NCBI GenBank assembly: GCA_035544955.1
Contig: DASZZN010000014.1
Location: 1 to 64,000 of the forward strand
Length of the DNA stretch: 64,000 nt
From: Candidatus Dormiibacterota bacterium
GTDB taxonomy: Bacteria > Chloroflexota > Dormibacteria > CF-121
Reading direction: 5' to 3'
The stretch's first letter is position 1, and each line of letters starts with the position of its first letter. The position numbers and the translations under genes were made by a program. Under the pieces are notes generated by a model that was given only the letters and a program-made list of their open reading frames with translations, made no database searches and was not told the DNA's origin. Below, one piece after another: positions 40,068 through 49,495 of the stretch.

Positions 40068-41477
40068 ATGGAGCGGGGGAGTCAGTTGAAAACGGTTTCG
40101 GGCGCTCTCCGACACCGGCTGCCGATCGTCCTGGCGGTCGTTGGCCTCTGCCTGCTTGCCGGCGTCGCCGCCGTCATCTTGTTGCCTAGGACCTACAAAG
40201 CCGAGTCACTCCTTCTGGTCGACGCTCAGTGGGAGGGCGCGTCCGATCCTGCCTCCGCCCTGAGCGCGAGCGATACGCTTACCCGGCTGTACATCGCCGA
40301 GGCGACCAGTGGGCCGCTGCTGCAGCAGGTGGTTGATCAGGCTAAGCTCGGCGTGTCTCCCGATCGCCTGGCAAAGCAGATAAATGCCAGCACGGTCCGG
40401 GGGACCACGCTACTGGCGATCGATGCCACCGACAACTCGCCCGATCGGGCGGCGCGTATCGCCAATGCGGTCGCACAGAGCCTTGTGGATCGAAACCGCG
40501 CCGATGTGCTGGCTCGATTCGAGCCACGGCGGACCTACCTCGAGTCCGAACTTGCCAGGCTGGACGCCGCGATCCAGACCGTACAAAGCGAGAAGCCCGG
40601 CACCAATGCGGCTGCAATCGGCGATCACGCGGCCCGGCTGAGCCTGCTTCAGGGCCAGTACAGCGGCGTGTACACGCAGCTGCAGAACATCCTGTTAGCG
40701 CAATCGCACGGCATCTCCACCCTGACGGTCAATGCGCTCGCAGGACCTCCAACTGGACCGATTAGCCCGGACCCTCTCCGCTACGTCCTGGCTGCGCTGG
40801 CGATCGGGCTGGCCCTCGGAGTTTTGGCCGCCTTGCTGGTTGAACGGTTCGACGATCGCCTCTACAGCGCCGAAAGCCTGGCCGAAGCCACCGGTTCGCC
40901 GCTGGTCCTCGCCGGGTTTCGCGGCGTCGCCGCGAACGGGAGGGCGGATGCGGCGTCTCGCAACGCCTATGCCTTGGCGCTGGCAAGCGTACGCGCCAAG
41001 TACCCCGAGGCGAAGATGTTGATGGTGGTGGCCGCCGCCCCGCGTGATCGCGCCGATGGTGTGGCGACCGGGATTGGTAAGGCCGCCGCCTATGGCGGAG
41101 AGCGGGTCGTGTTGGTGCGCGCCGACCCGGTGAACGGCATCCCCCACCCGGTAAGCCCGAACGGTTCGGGTCTGACGATAGTCCCGCTGCCCTCCACGCA
41201 CGATCCGCGGCAGGCGTTGAGCGCACTCGCGAACGGCAAAACGCCCTACGACTTCACCGTCCTGTCCCTGCCTTCGCCGCAGACAGATCCGGTCGCCATG
41301 TCGCTCGCGGGAACAGCCAGGCTCGCCATCCTGGTGGCAACTGCGAAGCAGACCCGCTTCGGGGAGGCGCGCGATGCCGCGGAGGCGCTTCGCCAGGCCG
41401 GGTTCGCCGTCGCTGGTAGCGTGTTGGTCGCTCGCGGGGTATCGGGATCACACGAGGGCTCGACCGCAAAGTCGTGA
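40068..41477 (+). CDS. Wzz-like polysaccharide co-polymerase with inactive BY-kinase-like domain
   Basis: 470 aa from ATG 40068, one base after the sugar transferase stop. A first membrane helix (about 18-38) and a second (about 240-265) flank an extracytoplasmic Wzz region (YKAESLLLVDAQWEGASD, then helices). The C-terminal cytoplasmic part resembles the P-loop ATPase of BY-kinases (MLMVVAAAPRDRADGVATGI) but has no Walker A GKT/S and no tyrosine-rich tail, so it is probably not a kinase. It controls chain length with the Wzy half of the protein at 43609. Its stop overlaps the next start (GTGA). Confidence 0.82.
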   Translation: MERGSQLKTVSGALRHRLPIVLAVVGLCLLAGVAAVILLPRTYKAESLLLVDAQWEGASDPASALSASDTLTRLYIAEATSGPLLQQVVDQAKLGVSPDRLAKQINASTVRGTTLLAIDATDNSPDRAARIANAVAQSLVDRNRADVLARFEPRRTYLESELARLDAAIQTVQSEKPGTNAAAIGDHAARLSLLQGQYSGVYTQLQNILLAQSHGISTLTVNALAGPPTGPISPDPLRYVLAALAIGLALGVLAALLVERFDDRLYSAESLAEATGSPLVLAGFRGVAANGRADAASRNAYALALASVRAKYPEAKMLMVVAAAPRDRADGVATGIGKAAAYGGERVVLVRADPVNGIPHPVSPNGSGLTIVPLPSTHDPRQALSALANGKTPYDFTVLSLPSPQTDPVAMSLAGTARLAILVATAKQTRFGEARDAAEALRQAGFAVAGSVLVARGVSGSHEGSTAKS

Positions 41478-43612
41478 CGCGCGGCCCATTGGTCGCATTC
41501 GCTTGGTCGCCATTTCAAGCGCGCACCGAGGGCCTCGCGAAGGAGCTGGGTGGCGAGGCGCGGTTCGTCGCCGGGCGCCGCCTACGCCGTGCCCGGTGGC
41601 AACTGCCGCTCCGATACGTGCGAGACGGCATTGACGCCTGGAGGCAGCTGCGCCGGCTCGATCCCCGGGTCGTCATCGTCATCACACCCCCGGTGTTTGC
41701 TCCACTGGTGGCGTGGCTCTGGTGTCGCGTCCACCGCCGCCCGCTGGTCATCGACTGCCACACGCTCGCGTTGCATTCTCGGAAGTGGGCCTGGGCGCTT
41801 CCGCTCCATCGTTTCCTCATGCGTCGATCGCGGGCCGTCCTCGTTCACACGCAGGAGGCCCTCGCGGAAGTGCGGGGTTGGGGCGTCCACGTCATGGTCC
41901 TCCCGGACGAGCTGCCCGATCCAGCCCTGGCTCGAGAGCCCAAGCACGGAGGCGCTCCGCGCGTGCTGATCGCCGGGAGCCTGGACTGGGACGAGCCGGT
42001 CGCCGCTGTAGTCGAGGCGGCTCGGCAAGTGCCGGCGATGGAGTTACGCCTTACCGGTGACCCAGCGCGAGTGTCAGCGGGCGTACGCGCCGCAGCGCCA
42101 CCGAATGCCGTCTTTACCGGGTGGCTCGACTATCCCACCTTCCTCGGAGAGGTACGAGCGGCTGACGTGGTCGCGGCATTCACCGGGCTGCCGGGTGTTA
42201 TGAACCGGGCCGCGTTCGAAGCGGTCGCACTGGGTAAGCCTCTCGTGCTCACCGACCTTCCCGAGATGCGCGAACGCTTCGGTCAAGCCGCCCTCTTCAC
42301 GACCAACGATCCAACCGACATGGCCCGGACCGTTAGCCGCGCCTACGAGGAGCGCGAGGCGCTCGCCGCGCGTAGCCTGCGCCTCCAGACGGATCTGCGT
42401 GCGGCCCGACTCGAGGGACTGACACGACTTCGGACGCTGCTGACCGAGCCGCCTCGACGCGCCCGACGTATGTTGCTGGTCAGCCAACACGCGTACCCTG
42501 ACGCGCCGCTGCTGCGACGAAATGTTGAGCACCTCGCAGCGCAGGGCATGCAGATCGACCTTATCTGCATGGAGCCAGCTAACCCGCTTCCACCAAGCTC
42601 ATTCCTTCCCGGGATGCGCATATTCGCGCTACCCGTGCAGCATCGGCGGGAGCATCGGTTCAATTACGTGGTCGAGTTCGCTGCCTTTTTTCTCCTTTCC
42701 TTTCCGATCGTGACCGCGCTCGGACTACGGCGTCGCTACGATGCCATCCAGGTCGACAACCTCCCGGACTTCCTTCCCTTTGTGGCGATCGTTCCGAGGC
42801 TGCGGGGCGCGCGTGTCGTCTTCTACATGTACGACATGTTCCCCGAGCTCGCCATGACGCGCCTCGGCCTGGATTCCGGCCACCCGATTATCAAGCTTGC
42901 ACGCCAGATCGAACGATGGGCGCTGCGCTGGGTGGATCATGCGGTCGTTGTGACCGATCTATTCCGGCGCACTCTCGTCAGCCGGGGCGTCGATGCCGCA
43001 AAGATCTCGGTCGTGTACAACACTCAGCCCCTGACGGTGGCCATGCGCAAGCCATCAAACGGTAGTCCTCGCCTCGTGACCCACGCCAGCCTGGTCGAGC
43101 GTTACGGTGTCCAGGTCGCAATTCGCGCTCTTCCGATTCTCCGCGACGCGTGGCCGGATCTCACCTACGATGTGCTGGGGCGCGGCGAATACCAGCCAGC
43201 CCTGGAGCGCCTGGCCACTGAGCTCCGCGTCCGCGATGCGGTCACCTTCGGCGGCTTCCTTCCGTGGCCGGAGGCGATGGAACGAATCAGCTCCGCCACC
43301 CTTGGCATTGTGCCGGTTATCGCTGACGGCTTTGGGGAGTTCATCCTTCCGATGAAGTTGCTCGAGTACGTCGGCATGGGCATCCCGGTAGTTTGCGCGC
43401 GGCTACCCGGGATCGAAGAACACTTCGACCCCGAGTCAGTCGCCTTTTTCACGCCAGGCGACTGCGAGGGTCTGGCGCGTCAGGTCGACCGCCTCCTCAA
43501 TGACCCAGTGGCAGCCGAGCGGCAGGCAGCCCGTGCCAGCCAGGCGCTTGAGAGTCTTCGCTGGGAAACGGTGGCGCCTCGTTACCTGGCGGCGCTGCAC
43601 CCGATGGCATGA
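41474..43612 (+). CDS. Tandem two-domain GT4 glycosyltransferase
   Basis: 712-aa fusion of two GT-B fold glycosyltransferases. Domain 1 (about 5-325) ends with FTGLPGVMNRAAFEAVALGK and LVLTDLPEMRERFG. Domain 2 (about 330-710) contains YDAIQVDNLPDFLPF, HASLVERYGVQVAIRAL, GRGEYQPALERLATEL and GFGEFILPMKLLEYVGMGIP, the usual GT4 donor site with Glu residues. Each half could add one sugar, so the protein may catalyse two steps. It starts at GTG 41474 inside the previous stop and its stop overlaps the Wzy-Wzx start. Confidence 0.88.
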   Translation: MTRGPLVAFAWSPFQARTEGLAKELGGEARFVAGRRLRRARWQLPLRYVRDGIDAWRQLRRLDPRVVIVITPPVFAPLVAWLWCRVHRRPLVIDCHTLALHSRKWAWALPLHRFLMRRSRAVLVHTQEALAEVRGWGVHVMVLPDELPDPALAREPKHGGAPRVLIAGSLDWDEPVAAVVEAARQVPAMELRLTGDPARVSAGVRAAAPPNAVFTGWLDYPTFLGEVRAADVVAAFTGLPGVMNRAAFEAVALGKPLVLTDLPEMRERFGQAALFTTNDPTDMARTVSRAYEEREALAARSLRLQTDLRAARLEGLTRLRTLLTEPPRRARRMLLVSQHAYPDAPLLRRNVEHLAAQGMQIDLICMEPANPLPPSSFLPGMRIFALPVQHRREHRFNYVVEFAAFFLLSFPIVTALGLRRRYDAIQVDNLPDFLPFVAIVPRLRGARVVFYMYDMFPELAMTRLGLDSGHPIIKLARQIERWALRWVDHAVVVTDLFRRTLVSRGVDAAKISVVYNTQPLTVAMRKPSNGSPRLVTHASLVERYGVQVAIRALPILRDAWPDLTYDVLGRGEYQPALERLATELRVRDAVTFGGFLPWPEAMERISSATLGIVPVIADGFGEFILPMKLLEYVGMGIPVVCARLPGIEEHFDPESVAFFTPGDCEGLARQVDRLLNDPVAAERQAARASQALESLRWETVAPRYLAALHPMA

Positions 43613-46395
43613 TCGCCACCTTCGCCCGTCCGAAGGGGGCCTACGAAGAACCGGGCCAGCTCTGGCTCGCCGCCGGTGTCTCCGTCGCCGCTGTTCTGGC
43701 AGTGGCGCTAGCCGCTCGGGGTGGCGCCGCCGGCGCGATCGTGCTCGTGGCGTTGGGCGGCGGCGCCCTGGTCGCCCTGACGATTTGGCGGCCGGCCATT
43801 GGCTGCGCCGTATTGGTTCTTTCGGTGCCGCTGACCGGCGGGCTCGGACGCGATACCGTCATCCCGCTCTTTCGGACCAGCGAGGTTATCGCAGCGTTGG
43901 TGGGGCTCGCCCTGCTGGTCCGCTACGTGCCAAAGAAGAGCAGGATCCCGTTCACCGGCCTCGACCTCGCGGTGGGGGGCTACTGCCTCAGCGGACTGAT
44001 CATTCCGGCGCTCGTCCTGTTCGTCGGGCACGATGGAGGCGGTTTCACGGTGTGGCGGGTGGTCTTCGCGCCTGCCCAGTATCTGTTGATCTATCTCATC
44101 TTTTCGAGAACGGAACTTCGCGAACGGAGCCTGTACGCCATCTTGAACCTGGCCATGGCCGCCAGCGTCGTCATCGCGCTCATCGGTTTGGCGCAGCTGG
44201 CAGACGTGCCGGGTGTCCGAACGTTCATCAACAGCTACTTTCCGATGGACGGCAGCGGCGAGGCGATCTGCCAGTTTGGGGTATGCCGTCCAGACTCGCT
44301 TCTCGAACATTGGAGCGCTTTCGGCGGCTTTGCGCTCCTCAATTTCATCCTGGCTCTGGCGCTTGCCGCCTGGGCGCACCCGGCCTTTTCCAAGCGGTGG
44401 CTCACGCTTGTCATGGCGGCAAATGCCGTTGCGGTGCTGGCGAGCCAGACTCAGGCGGTCATTATCGCGCTGGTCATCGTGATCCTGGTCGTCATCTGGC
44501 ACGCTCGCCGGGCCCCGCGACAGCTCCTGGTCGTCGCCGCGGCGATTCTCGTCGGGCTCGCTGTTTTCTGGCCCCAGGTTTCGGCGCGCGCGACGCAGCA
44601 GTTCTCTTCGGTCGCTAGCGGCAGCTCCGGTCCCGTAAGCCTCGAGACCCGATTCCGCTATTGGAATGCCTACTTTCTGCCTGTCATCGGCGATCACCTC
44701 TTGACCGGCACTGGCACTGTGATTCCGGGCGCGGTCCCGACGCAACTCGCGTCGTTCGTCGACAACGAATACCTACGCCTTGCTTTCCGGGCCGGGGTTG
44801 TTGGCGTGGGTGCGCTGCTACTGATGCTGGCGACGGTCGGTGCGGTCGGCTGGCGTAATCGGATGGCCCCCGACCCCACCGTCCGGGCTATCGGCGCGAC
44901 TGCCGTGGCCTATGTCATCGGCTTTGCGATTATGGGGGCGACCGGCGAATATCTCACCTACGCTGGCCTTAGCCAGCTGTTCTGGATGGTGATCGGCGTG
45001 CTTGGCGCTCTGCAGTTGGCGCGACTGAAACCTTTGGCTGAACCGGCCAGAATCATCGAACTTAGTCCGGCGCCGCAGTGGGGTGGGCCGATCAGGATCG
45101 CGCTGTCGTCGGCCGCCCGCTCCGCGATGCGGCTCGCACCGGAAATGCCATTTCTTCGGTCGTCCGCCATCGTCTTTTCGGGCAATACGGCGGCAAGGTT
45201 CCTCGGCCTCTTGTTTTCGGTTGTCGCGGCGCGCCTGCTCCTGCCGGCTGGCTACGGCATCTTTGCTTATGCCCTGGCGCTGGCTACCATTGCCGGAATG
45301 CTGGTCGGGAATGCGCAGCAGGGCCTTTCTCGTGCGCTCGCTCGCAGCGAAGGCGCGCCTGCCGAACAGAACGCGCACTTCACCAACTGGGTGGTCGTCG
45401 TAGCGATCGTGTTGGGCCTGAGCCTTGCGATTGCGCTACCCCTCTCTTACATCGCCGGGCTTCGGGGATGGCTCGTGGTTGGTGTCATGGCCAACCTGGT
45501 TGGGCTCGCCGTCTTACAGCTGTATCGTGAAGCTCAGCGGGGCCTCGAACGATACGGCGCCATGGTCGGCGTCTACCTGCTGGCTAACGTCATCCAGCTA
45601 CTTGCCATCATCGGTCTGGCTGTCGGCGGTCAACGAAGCCCCGCCGCCTACCTCATCGTCTACGGGTTGTCGAGCGTGGTCGGGCTCATGCCGATGCAGG
45701 CGATGGCGCCACTCACGCTTCATTTCGTGCGTGATGCCGTTTCGCGGGTCCGGATACAAGAGATCCGCAAATTCATCAGTCCACTCTTCTTGCAGACGGC
45801 GTTCTTCTCGATTTGGATTGGCGCTGACCTCATCCTCGTCACGCGCCTGATGTCCTCGTCATCTGCTGGGGCCTATGCCGCCGCCAAGACGGTCGTGAAC
45901 GGCCTGATGCTGATTGCCACCGCCATCACGGTCCCGTTGGTGCCGCGTGTCGCCAACCTCCCCGCCCGAGCCGTCGCGGAGTACGTGCTCCGCGCTCTGC
46001 GGATCGTCGCCGTCCTGACGGTTCCGCTGGTGGCATTCCTCGTACTCTTCAGCCGGCCTCTCGTGTCCATCCTCTTCGCCTCGGGTTACGCGCAGGCGGC
46101 CGCTCCCCTGGCCATTCTCGCGATCGGGATGGGTCTGTACGCGCTGTACACCGTACTCGAGTGGGCCTGGATCGCGCGCGGACGCCCGGCCGTCGATGCG
46201 ACGGCGACGGGCGCGGGCATGCTCACCACCGTTGTGGCTGGTCTCATGCTTGTACCGCGCGCCGGGCTGGTGGGGGCTGCCATTGCGTTTGCGGCGGGCG
46301 CCGCCATCCAACTGGTCGTCATCGGCGGGATCAGTGCGTGGTGGCTCCAAGGGATTCGCCGGGTGCCCGATGACAGCGCGGAGCGATCAGCATGA
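43609..46395 (+). CDS. Fused O-antigen polymerase/ligase (Wzy-like) and Wzx flippase
   Basis: 928-aa membrane protein. The N-terminal half (about 1-460) is an O-antigen polymerase/ligase-type protein with 10-12 helices and the periplasmic loop with FRYWNAYFLPVIGDHLLTGT and FVDNEYLRLAFRAGVVG. A linker (about 465-500) leads to a complete Wzx/MATE-type flippase (about 505-915): FLRSSAIVFSGNTAARFLGL, AARLLLPAGYGIFAYALA. The second half is paralogous to the separate flippase at 35210. Wzy and Wzx are normally separate proteins. No stop or frameshift separates the two parts. Confidence 0.88.
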   Translation: MIATFARPKGAYEEPGQLWLAAGVSVAAVLAVALAARGGAAGAIVLVALGGGALVALTIWRPAIGCAVLVLSVPLTGGLGRDTVIPLFRTSEVIAALVGLALLVRYVPKKSRIPFTGLDLAVGGYCLSGLIIPALVLFVGHDGGGFTVWRVVFAPAQYLLIYLIFSRTELRERSLYAILNLAMAASVVIALIGLAQLADVPGVRTFINSYFPMDGSGEAICQFGVCRPDSLLEHWSAFGGFALLNFILALALAAWAHPAFSKRWLTLVMAANAVAVLASQTQAVIIALVIVILVVIWHARRAPRQLLVVAAAILVGLAVFWPQVSARATQQFSSVASGSSGPVSLETRFRYWNAYFLPVIGDHLLTGTGTVIPGAVPTQLASFVDNEYLRLAFRAGVVGVGALLLMLATVGAVGWRNRMAPDPTVRAIGATAVAYVIGFAIMGATGEYLTYAGLSQLFWMVIGVLGALQLARLKPLAEPARIIELSPAPQWGGPIRIALSSAARSAMRLAPEMPFLRSSAIVFSGNTAARFLGLLFSVVAARLLLPAGYGIFAYALALATIAGMLVGNAQQGLSRALARSEGAPAEQNAHFTNWVVVVAIVLGLSLAIALPLSYIAGLRGWLVVGVMANLVGLAVLQLYREAQRGLERYGAMVGVYLLANVIQLLAIIGLAVGGQRSPAAYLIVYGLSSVVGLMPMQAMAPLTLHFVRDAVSRVRIQEIRKFISPLFLQTAFFSIWIGADLILVTRLMSSSSAGAYAAAKTVVNGLMLIATAITVPLVPRVANLPARAVAEYVLRALRIVAVLTVPLVAFLVLFSRPLVSILFASGYAQAAAPLAILAIGMGLYALYTVLEWAWIARGRPAVDATATGAGMLTTVVAGLMLVPRAGLVGAAIAFAAGAAIQLVVIGGISAWWLQGIRRVPDDSAERSA

Positions 46396-47351
46396 CAATG
46401 CCACTGAAGGCCTCGGTCTGCATACCCACATACAACCGGCGGGAGAGGGTCCTTGCCGCCCTGAGAGCACTGGATCGCCAGACGATTGACCCTGACCGAT
46501 TCGAGGTGATTGTCCTCATCGACGGGGCAACGGATGGAACGGAAGCGGCGCTGGCGGGCCTTAAGCCCGGGTATGCCTTGCGGTGGAGTGCCCAGCCGAA
46601 TGCCGGCAGTTCGGCGGCGCGGAATGCTGCGGCGCGCCTCGCCAGGCACGAGGTCATCATCTTCCTCGACGACGACCATGTCCCGGTTCCCGAGCTTGTC
46701 GCTGCGCATCTCGAAGAACACGAGCGAAATGACGACGTTATTGTTCAGGGGTGCTATCCGCTTGCGCCCGGCTATGACCGCATGGGCGCCGCGCTCGCCT
46801 ATGAGCTGGCGAGAACCCGGACCCTGCCAGCGAGCCATCGTCCAAACGGTTCGAGCTGGATGCTGTGGGCCGGCAATTTCTCCGTCCGGAAGCAGACCTT
46901 CAGACGGGTCGGCGGCTTCGATGAAGATTTCCGCGCATGGGGCAGTGAAGATACGGACTTCGGCCTGCGGTTGGCTGCACTATCTATTCCACTCGTCGTA
47001 AGCGAAGCGGCAGTCAGCCAGCATCGGATGCGCGTCGGCTACGGGGCGTTTCGACGGCAGTCCTACAGCGCCGGGCGTGCCGTCGTGCGCCTATCGCGCA
47101 AGCACGGGCGCCCGCTCAACGAGCTATCACCCAATGAGACGACCGGATGGCTGAGCTCCGTCCTCGCCCGTTCCTGGAGCGTGAGTCCGGCGGCAACGGA
47201 CGCCGCCGGAAGGATGTTCAGCGCATGTCTGTGGCTGGCCGATCGCGCCCGTGCCCGTCCGCTCCAACTGGCCTTTGCCCGCGTGGTGCGCCGCATCTAC
47301 AAGGTTGGCGGCATTACGGAGGAAGTCGCCGTGCGGATCGGCGAAGCCTAA
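46392..47351 (+). CDS. GT2-family glycosyltransferase, paralogue of 34246
   Basis: 319 aa, GT-A fold: ASVCIPTYNRRERVLAALRA, FEVIVLIDGATDGTEAAL, IIFLDDDHVPVPEL (DxD) and GGFDEDFRAWGSEDTDFGLR. It aligns along its length with the GT2 of the - arm (SVxIPTYNRR, FDExFRxxGxEDTDFGxR, the same Lys-His end). ATG 46392 overlaps the Wzy-Wzx stop. It is the last gene of the + arm and its end overlaps the convergent GH26-like gene by 4 bp. Substrates are unknown. Confidence 0.9.
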   Translation: MTMPLKASVCIPTYNRRERVLAALRALDRQTIDPDRFEVIVLIDGATDGTEAALAGLKPGYALRWSAQPNAGSSAARNAAARLARHEVIIFLDDDHVPVPELVAAHLEEHERNDDVIVQGCYPLAPGYDRMGAALAYELARTRTLPASHRPNGSSWMLWAGNFSVRKQTFRRVGGFDEDFRAWGSEDTDFGLRLAALSIPLVVSEAAVSQHRMRVGYGAFRRQSYSAGRAVVRLSRKHGRPLNELSPNETTGWLSSVLARSWSVSPAATDAAGRMFSACLWLADRARARPLQLAFARVVRRIYKVGGITEEVAVRIGEA

Positions 47352-48544
47352 TAGGGAAGCGTCAAGCAGAAGGGCGCCGCTCCGAAGGCCGCTCGCTCGC
47401 CGGCGATGGCGGTCGCGGACGTCGTCAACGAGTAGATGCCCTCGCTAAACCAGACCACCGCCTTGACCTGTGGGAACAACCGTCGGAAGTCCACCGCGGC
47501 TTGCTGGACCCAGGCTGCCTTGTCTCCTCCCTGCTCGACGCTGCCGAATTCGGCGAGGATGATCGGCTTGCTGGCGCTCAGCGCGGTCAGCCGGTTGTAG
47601 GAAAGCTGAAGCCGGGCACTCATTGGCTGCCACGTCCCGTATTGCTGCGTGGTGCCGACGTTATAGATGTCGCTTCCCAGCCAGTCGACGTAGGCGTCGC
47701 CCGGATAGAAAAGGCCGAGCGGCGGGAAACCGCCATTGGGGTCGCCGTCGGCCCCAAATACCCATTGCACCTTGCTCGCGCCTGCCCTGACGAAGCGGTC
47801 ATGGATGTGTCGGTAGGCGGCGATGAAGTCGGCCGGCGTATTGCCGTTGATGTTCGCCCCCCATGGGAGCCAGTTGCCCTGCATCTCCGGCCCCCAGCGC
47901 AGCATTATGGGATGCGCGTAGGCGGCCAGACCCGTCGCCCAACTATCGATATAGGTGTCGAACTGACCGGCCGCGATCCCTTTCAGCGGGAAGGGGTTGT
48001 TTGTGGCGGGCGGCCCAACCCAGGGCTCCCAGCTGATCAGCGGGAGCGAGCCGTGCTGGCGAACGCCGTTCAGCAGGTTCAGCGTCGACGGATTGAAGAC
48101 GCCGCTCTGGTTTCCCCACTGCGCGTACCAGTGAACGATGGCGCTGTGCCGATTGATCTGCGCCTCGACCGCATTGTACTGGCCCCATGACCACGGAGCG
48201 CCCGTCTGGTACATCCCAAAAGCGATTGAGCACGGAACCGGCGGAGGGGGCGGGGGTGTTGGTCGCGGTGTCGGGCGAGGGGTGCTGACCGGACCAGGCG
48301 CCTGGGTTGGCGCGGCCGTCTGCGGCGGTGCTGTGGTGGCCGCCGGCCGTGACGCCTGGGCCCCCGTGCTGGCAGGCGATGCGGTTGCGGTTGGACTCAG
48401 CGTCGCCCTGGCCGGCGCCGAGGGGGTTGCGGTTGCTAGAGCCTGGGGGCCGAAGATGCCGGCAATATGGATAGCGGGTCCGAGTGTCAGCCAGCTCCCC
48501 CAAATCAGGACGCAAACAAGGACGAAGCCCCAAATTTTCCCCAT
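47348..48544 (-). CDS. Membrane-anchored GH26-like glycoside hydrolase
   Basis: 398 aa. An N-terminal membrane anchor or signal (about 4-25), a Pro/Thr/Ala-rich wall-spanning linker (about 35-108, PRPTPRPTPPPPPP) and a GH26/clan GH-A barrel (about 110-395). IVHWYAQWGNQSGVF, the acid/base Glu in LRWGPEMQGNWLPWG and the nucleophile Glu in IILAEFGSVEQGG fit mannanase-type enzymes. It sits at the outer edge of the polysaccharide locus and probably trims or degrades the surface polymer. Confidence 0.82.
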   Translation of the reverse strand: MGKIWGFVLVCVLIWGSWLTLGPAIHIAGIFGPQALATATPSAPARATLSPTATASPASTGAQASRPAATTAPPQTAAPTQAPGPVSTPRPTPRPTPPPPPPVPCSIAFGMYQTGAPWSWGQYNAVEAQINRHSAIVHWYAQWGNQSGVFNPSTLNLLNGVRQHGSLPLISWEPWVGPPATNNPFPLKGIAAGQFDTYIDSWATGLAAYAHPIMLRWGPEMQGNWLPWGANINGNTPADFIAAYRHIHDRFVRAGASKVQWVFGADGDPNGGFPPLGLFYPGDAYVDWLGSDIYNVGTTQQYGTWQPMSARLQLSYNRLTALSASKPIILAEFGSVEQGGDKAAWVQQAAVDFRRLFPQVKAVVWFSEGIYSLTTSATAIAGERAAFGAAPFCLTLPY

Positions 48545-48648
48545 GTCAGAGCAACGGCCGCGTCCCCGGGGCCCCAGCGGCCGCGCCTTGACAGGGCAGA
48601 AACGGGACCGTCTCTAGGGTGCGCGCGGGATCATTCCTACGTCAGGAC

Positions 48649-48678
48649 TTGACGTTTTCGTGACAATGGGACCATAAT
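48649..48678 (+). promoter_or_regulatory. Promoter of the surface-protein gene
   Basis: TTGACG (48649-48654), an 18-bp spacer and CATAAT (48673-48678), about 70 bp before ATG 48747, which has GGAGGAAAC in front. Confidence 0.7.
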
Positions 48679-48746
48679 GAACTGAGTTCAACCGGGGCGT
48701 TCCCGGTCGACGAAAAATTCCATATGGGTTGCACTCAGGAGGAAAC

Positions 48747-49475
48747 ATGAGGAACAAGGCTCGAAGAGGACTATTCCGAGGAGCGCTGGCTGCCGGCATC
48801 GTCGCCGCGCTGTTTATCGGAACCGCCGCGGTGGCGGCCGCCCACTCCCCGGGACCTGCCGGAACAACCCAGAACGGCTGGGTATTTGTCAATCTTGTCG
48901 GATATAAGTCCCCGCCGGCCAATTACTCGGTGGGAGATGCCTTTACGTTCAGTGTTGACACTTTCAACGAGACCGACACATCGCGCGATGGTTGCTTCCG
49001 CCTGGAGATCTACCACCTGGCGGCACTGAACGCGAACACCCCCTACACGGAAGCGCAACTTGAGAACATGGTGAACACCACCAATACCCAGGAGATGTTG
49101 GTGTTCAGCACCGAGTTCACCAAGACGTTCACCGCGCACCAGAAACAAGTCCTCTCGAGCGGCTTTACTGTCACAGTCGCGGGTTACTACCAGTTCGACA
49201 TGGGCGAGTGCGGCACGGGGCCATTTGCTCCGCGGCCTGGATATAACGGTCCTCCCGTAAGCGGCCTCGTTCGCTACCTTCCGGCCGCCGGTACGAGCGG
49301 TAGCGGAGTTTCGGGTTCGACCACAACAACCACAACCACAACCTCGACATCGGCTGCCGTCTTGGCCGGCACCGGCGGCGGAGCAACAGCTCCGATTGGC
49401 GCGGGCTTGCTCCTACTGGCTGGCCTGTCGCTCATCGCCGCTGGTCTATCGACTCGTCGCCGAGCCATTCGCTAA
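48747..49475 (+). CDS. Surface-anchored protein with Thr-rich stalk
   Basis: 242-aa exported protein from ATG 48747 (GGAGG 8 nt upstream). Signal peptide about residues 1-33, a globular beta-rich domain (about 35-185: GDAFTFSVDTFNETDTSRDG, VLSSGFTVTVAGYYQFDMGE), a Thr/Ser stalk (GSTTTTTTTTSTSA) and a sorting-type end with a Gly-rich AGTGGG stretch, a membrane helix and RRRAIR. The arrangement resembles sortase-type anchoring although no exact LPxTG is visible. It has its own promoter and terminator. The function is unknown; it may be a wall or S-layer-associated protein. Confidence 0.75.
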   Translation: MRNKARRGLFRGALAAGIVAALFIGTAAVAAAHSPGPAGTTQNGWVFVNLVGYKSPPANYSVGDAFTFSVDTFNETDTSRDGCFRLEIYHLAALNANTPYTEAQLENMVNTTNTQEMLVFSTEFTKTFTAHQKQVLSSGFTVTVAGYYQFDMGECGTGPFAPRPGYNGPPVSGLVRYLPAAGTSGSGVSGSTTTTTTTTSTSAAVLAGTGGGATAPIGAGLLLLAGLSLIAAGLSTRRRAIR

Positions 49476-49495
49476 ACGCGACTATTCGGAAGGCA

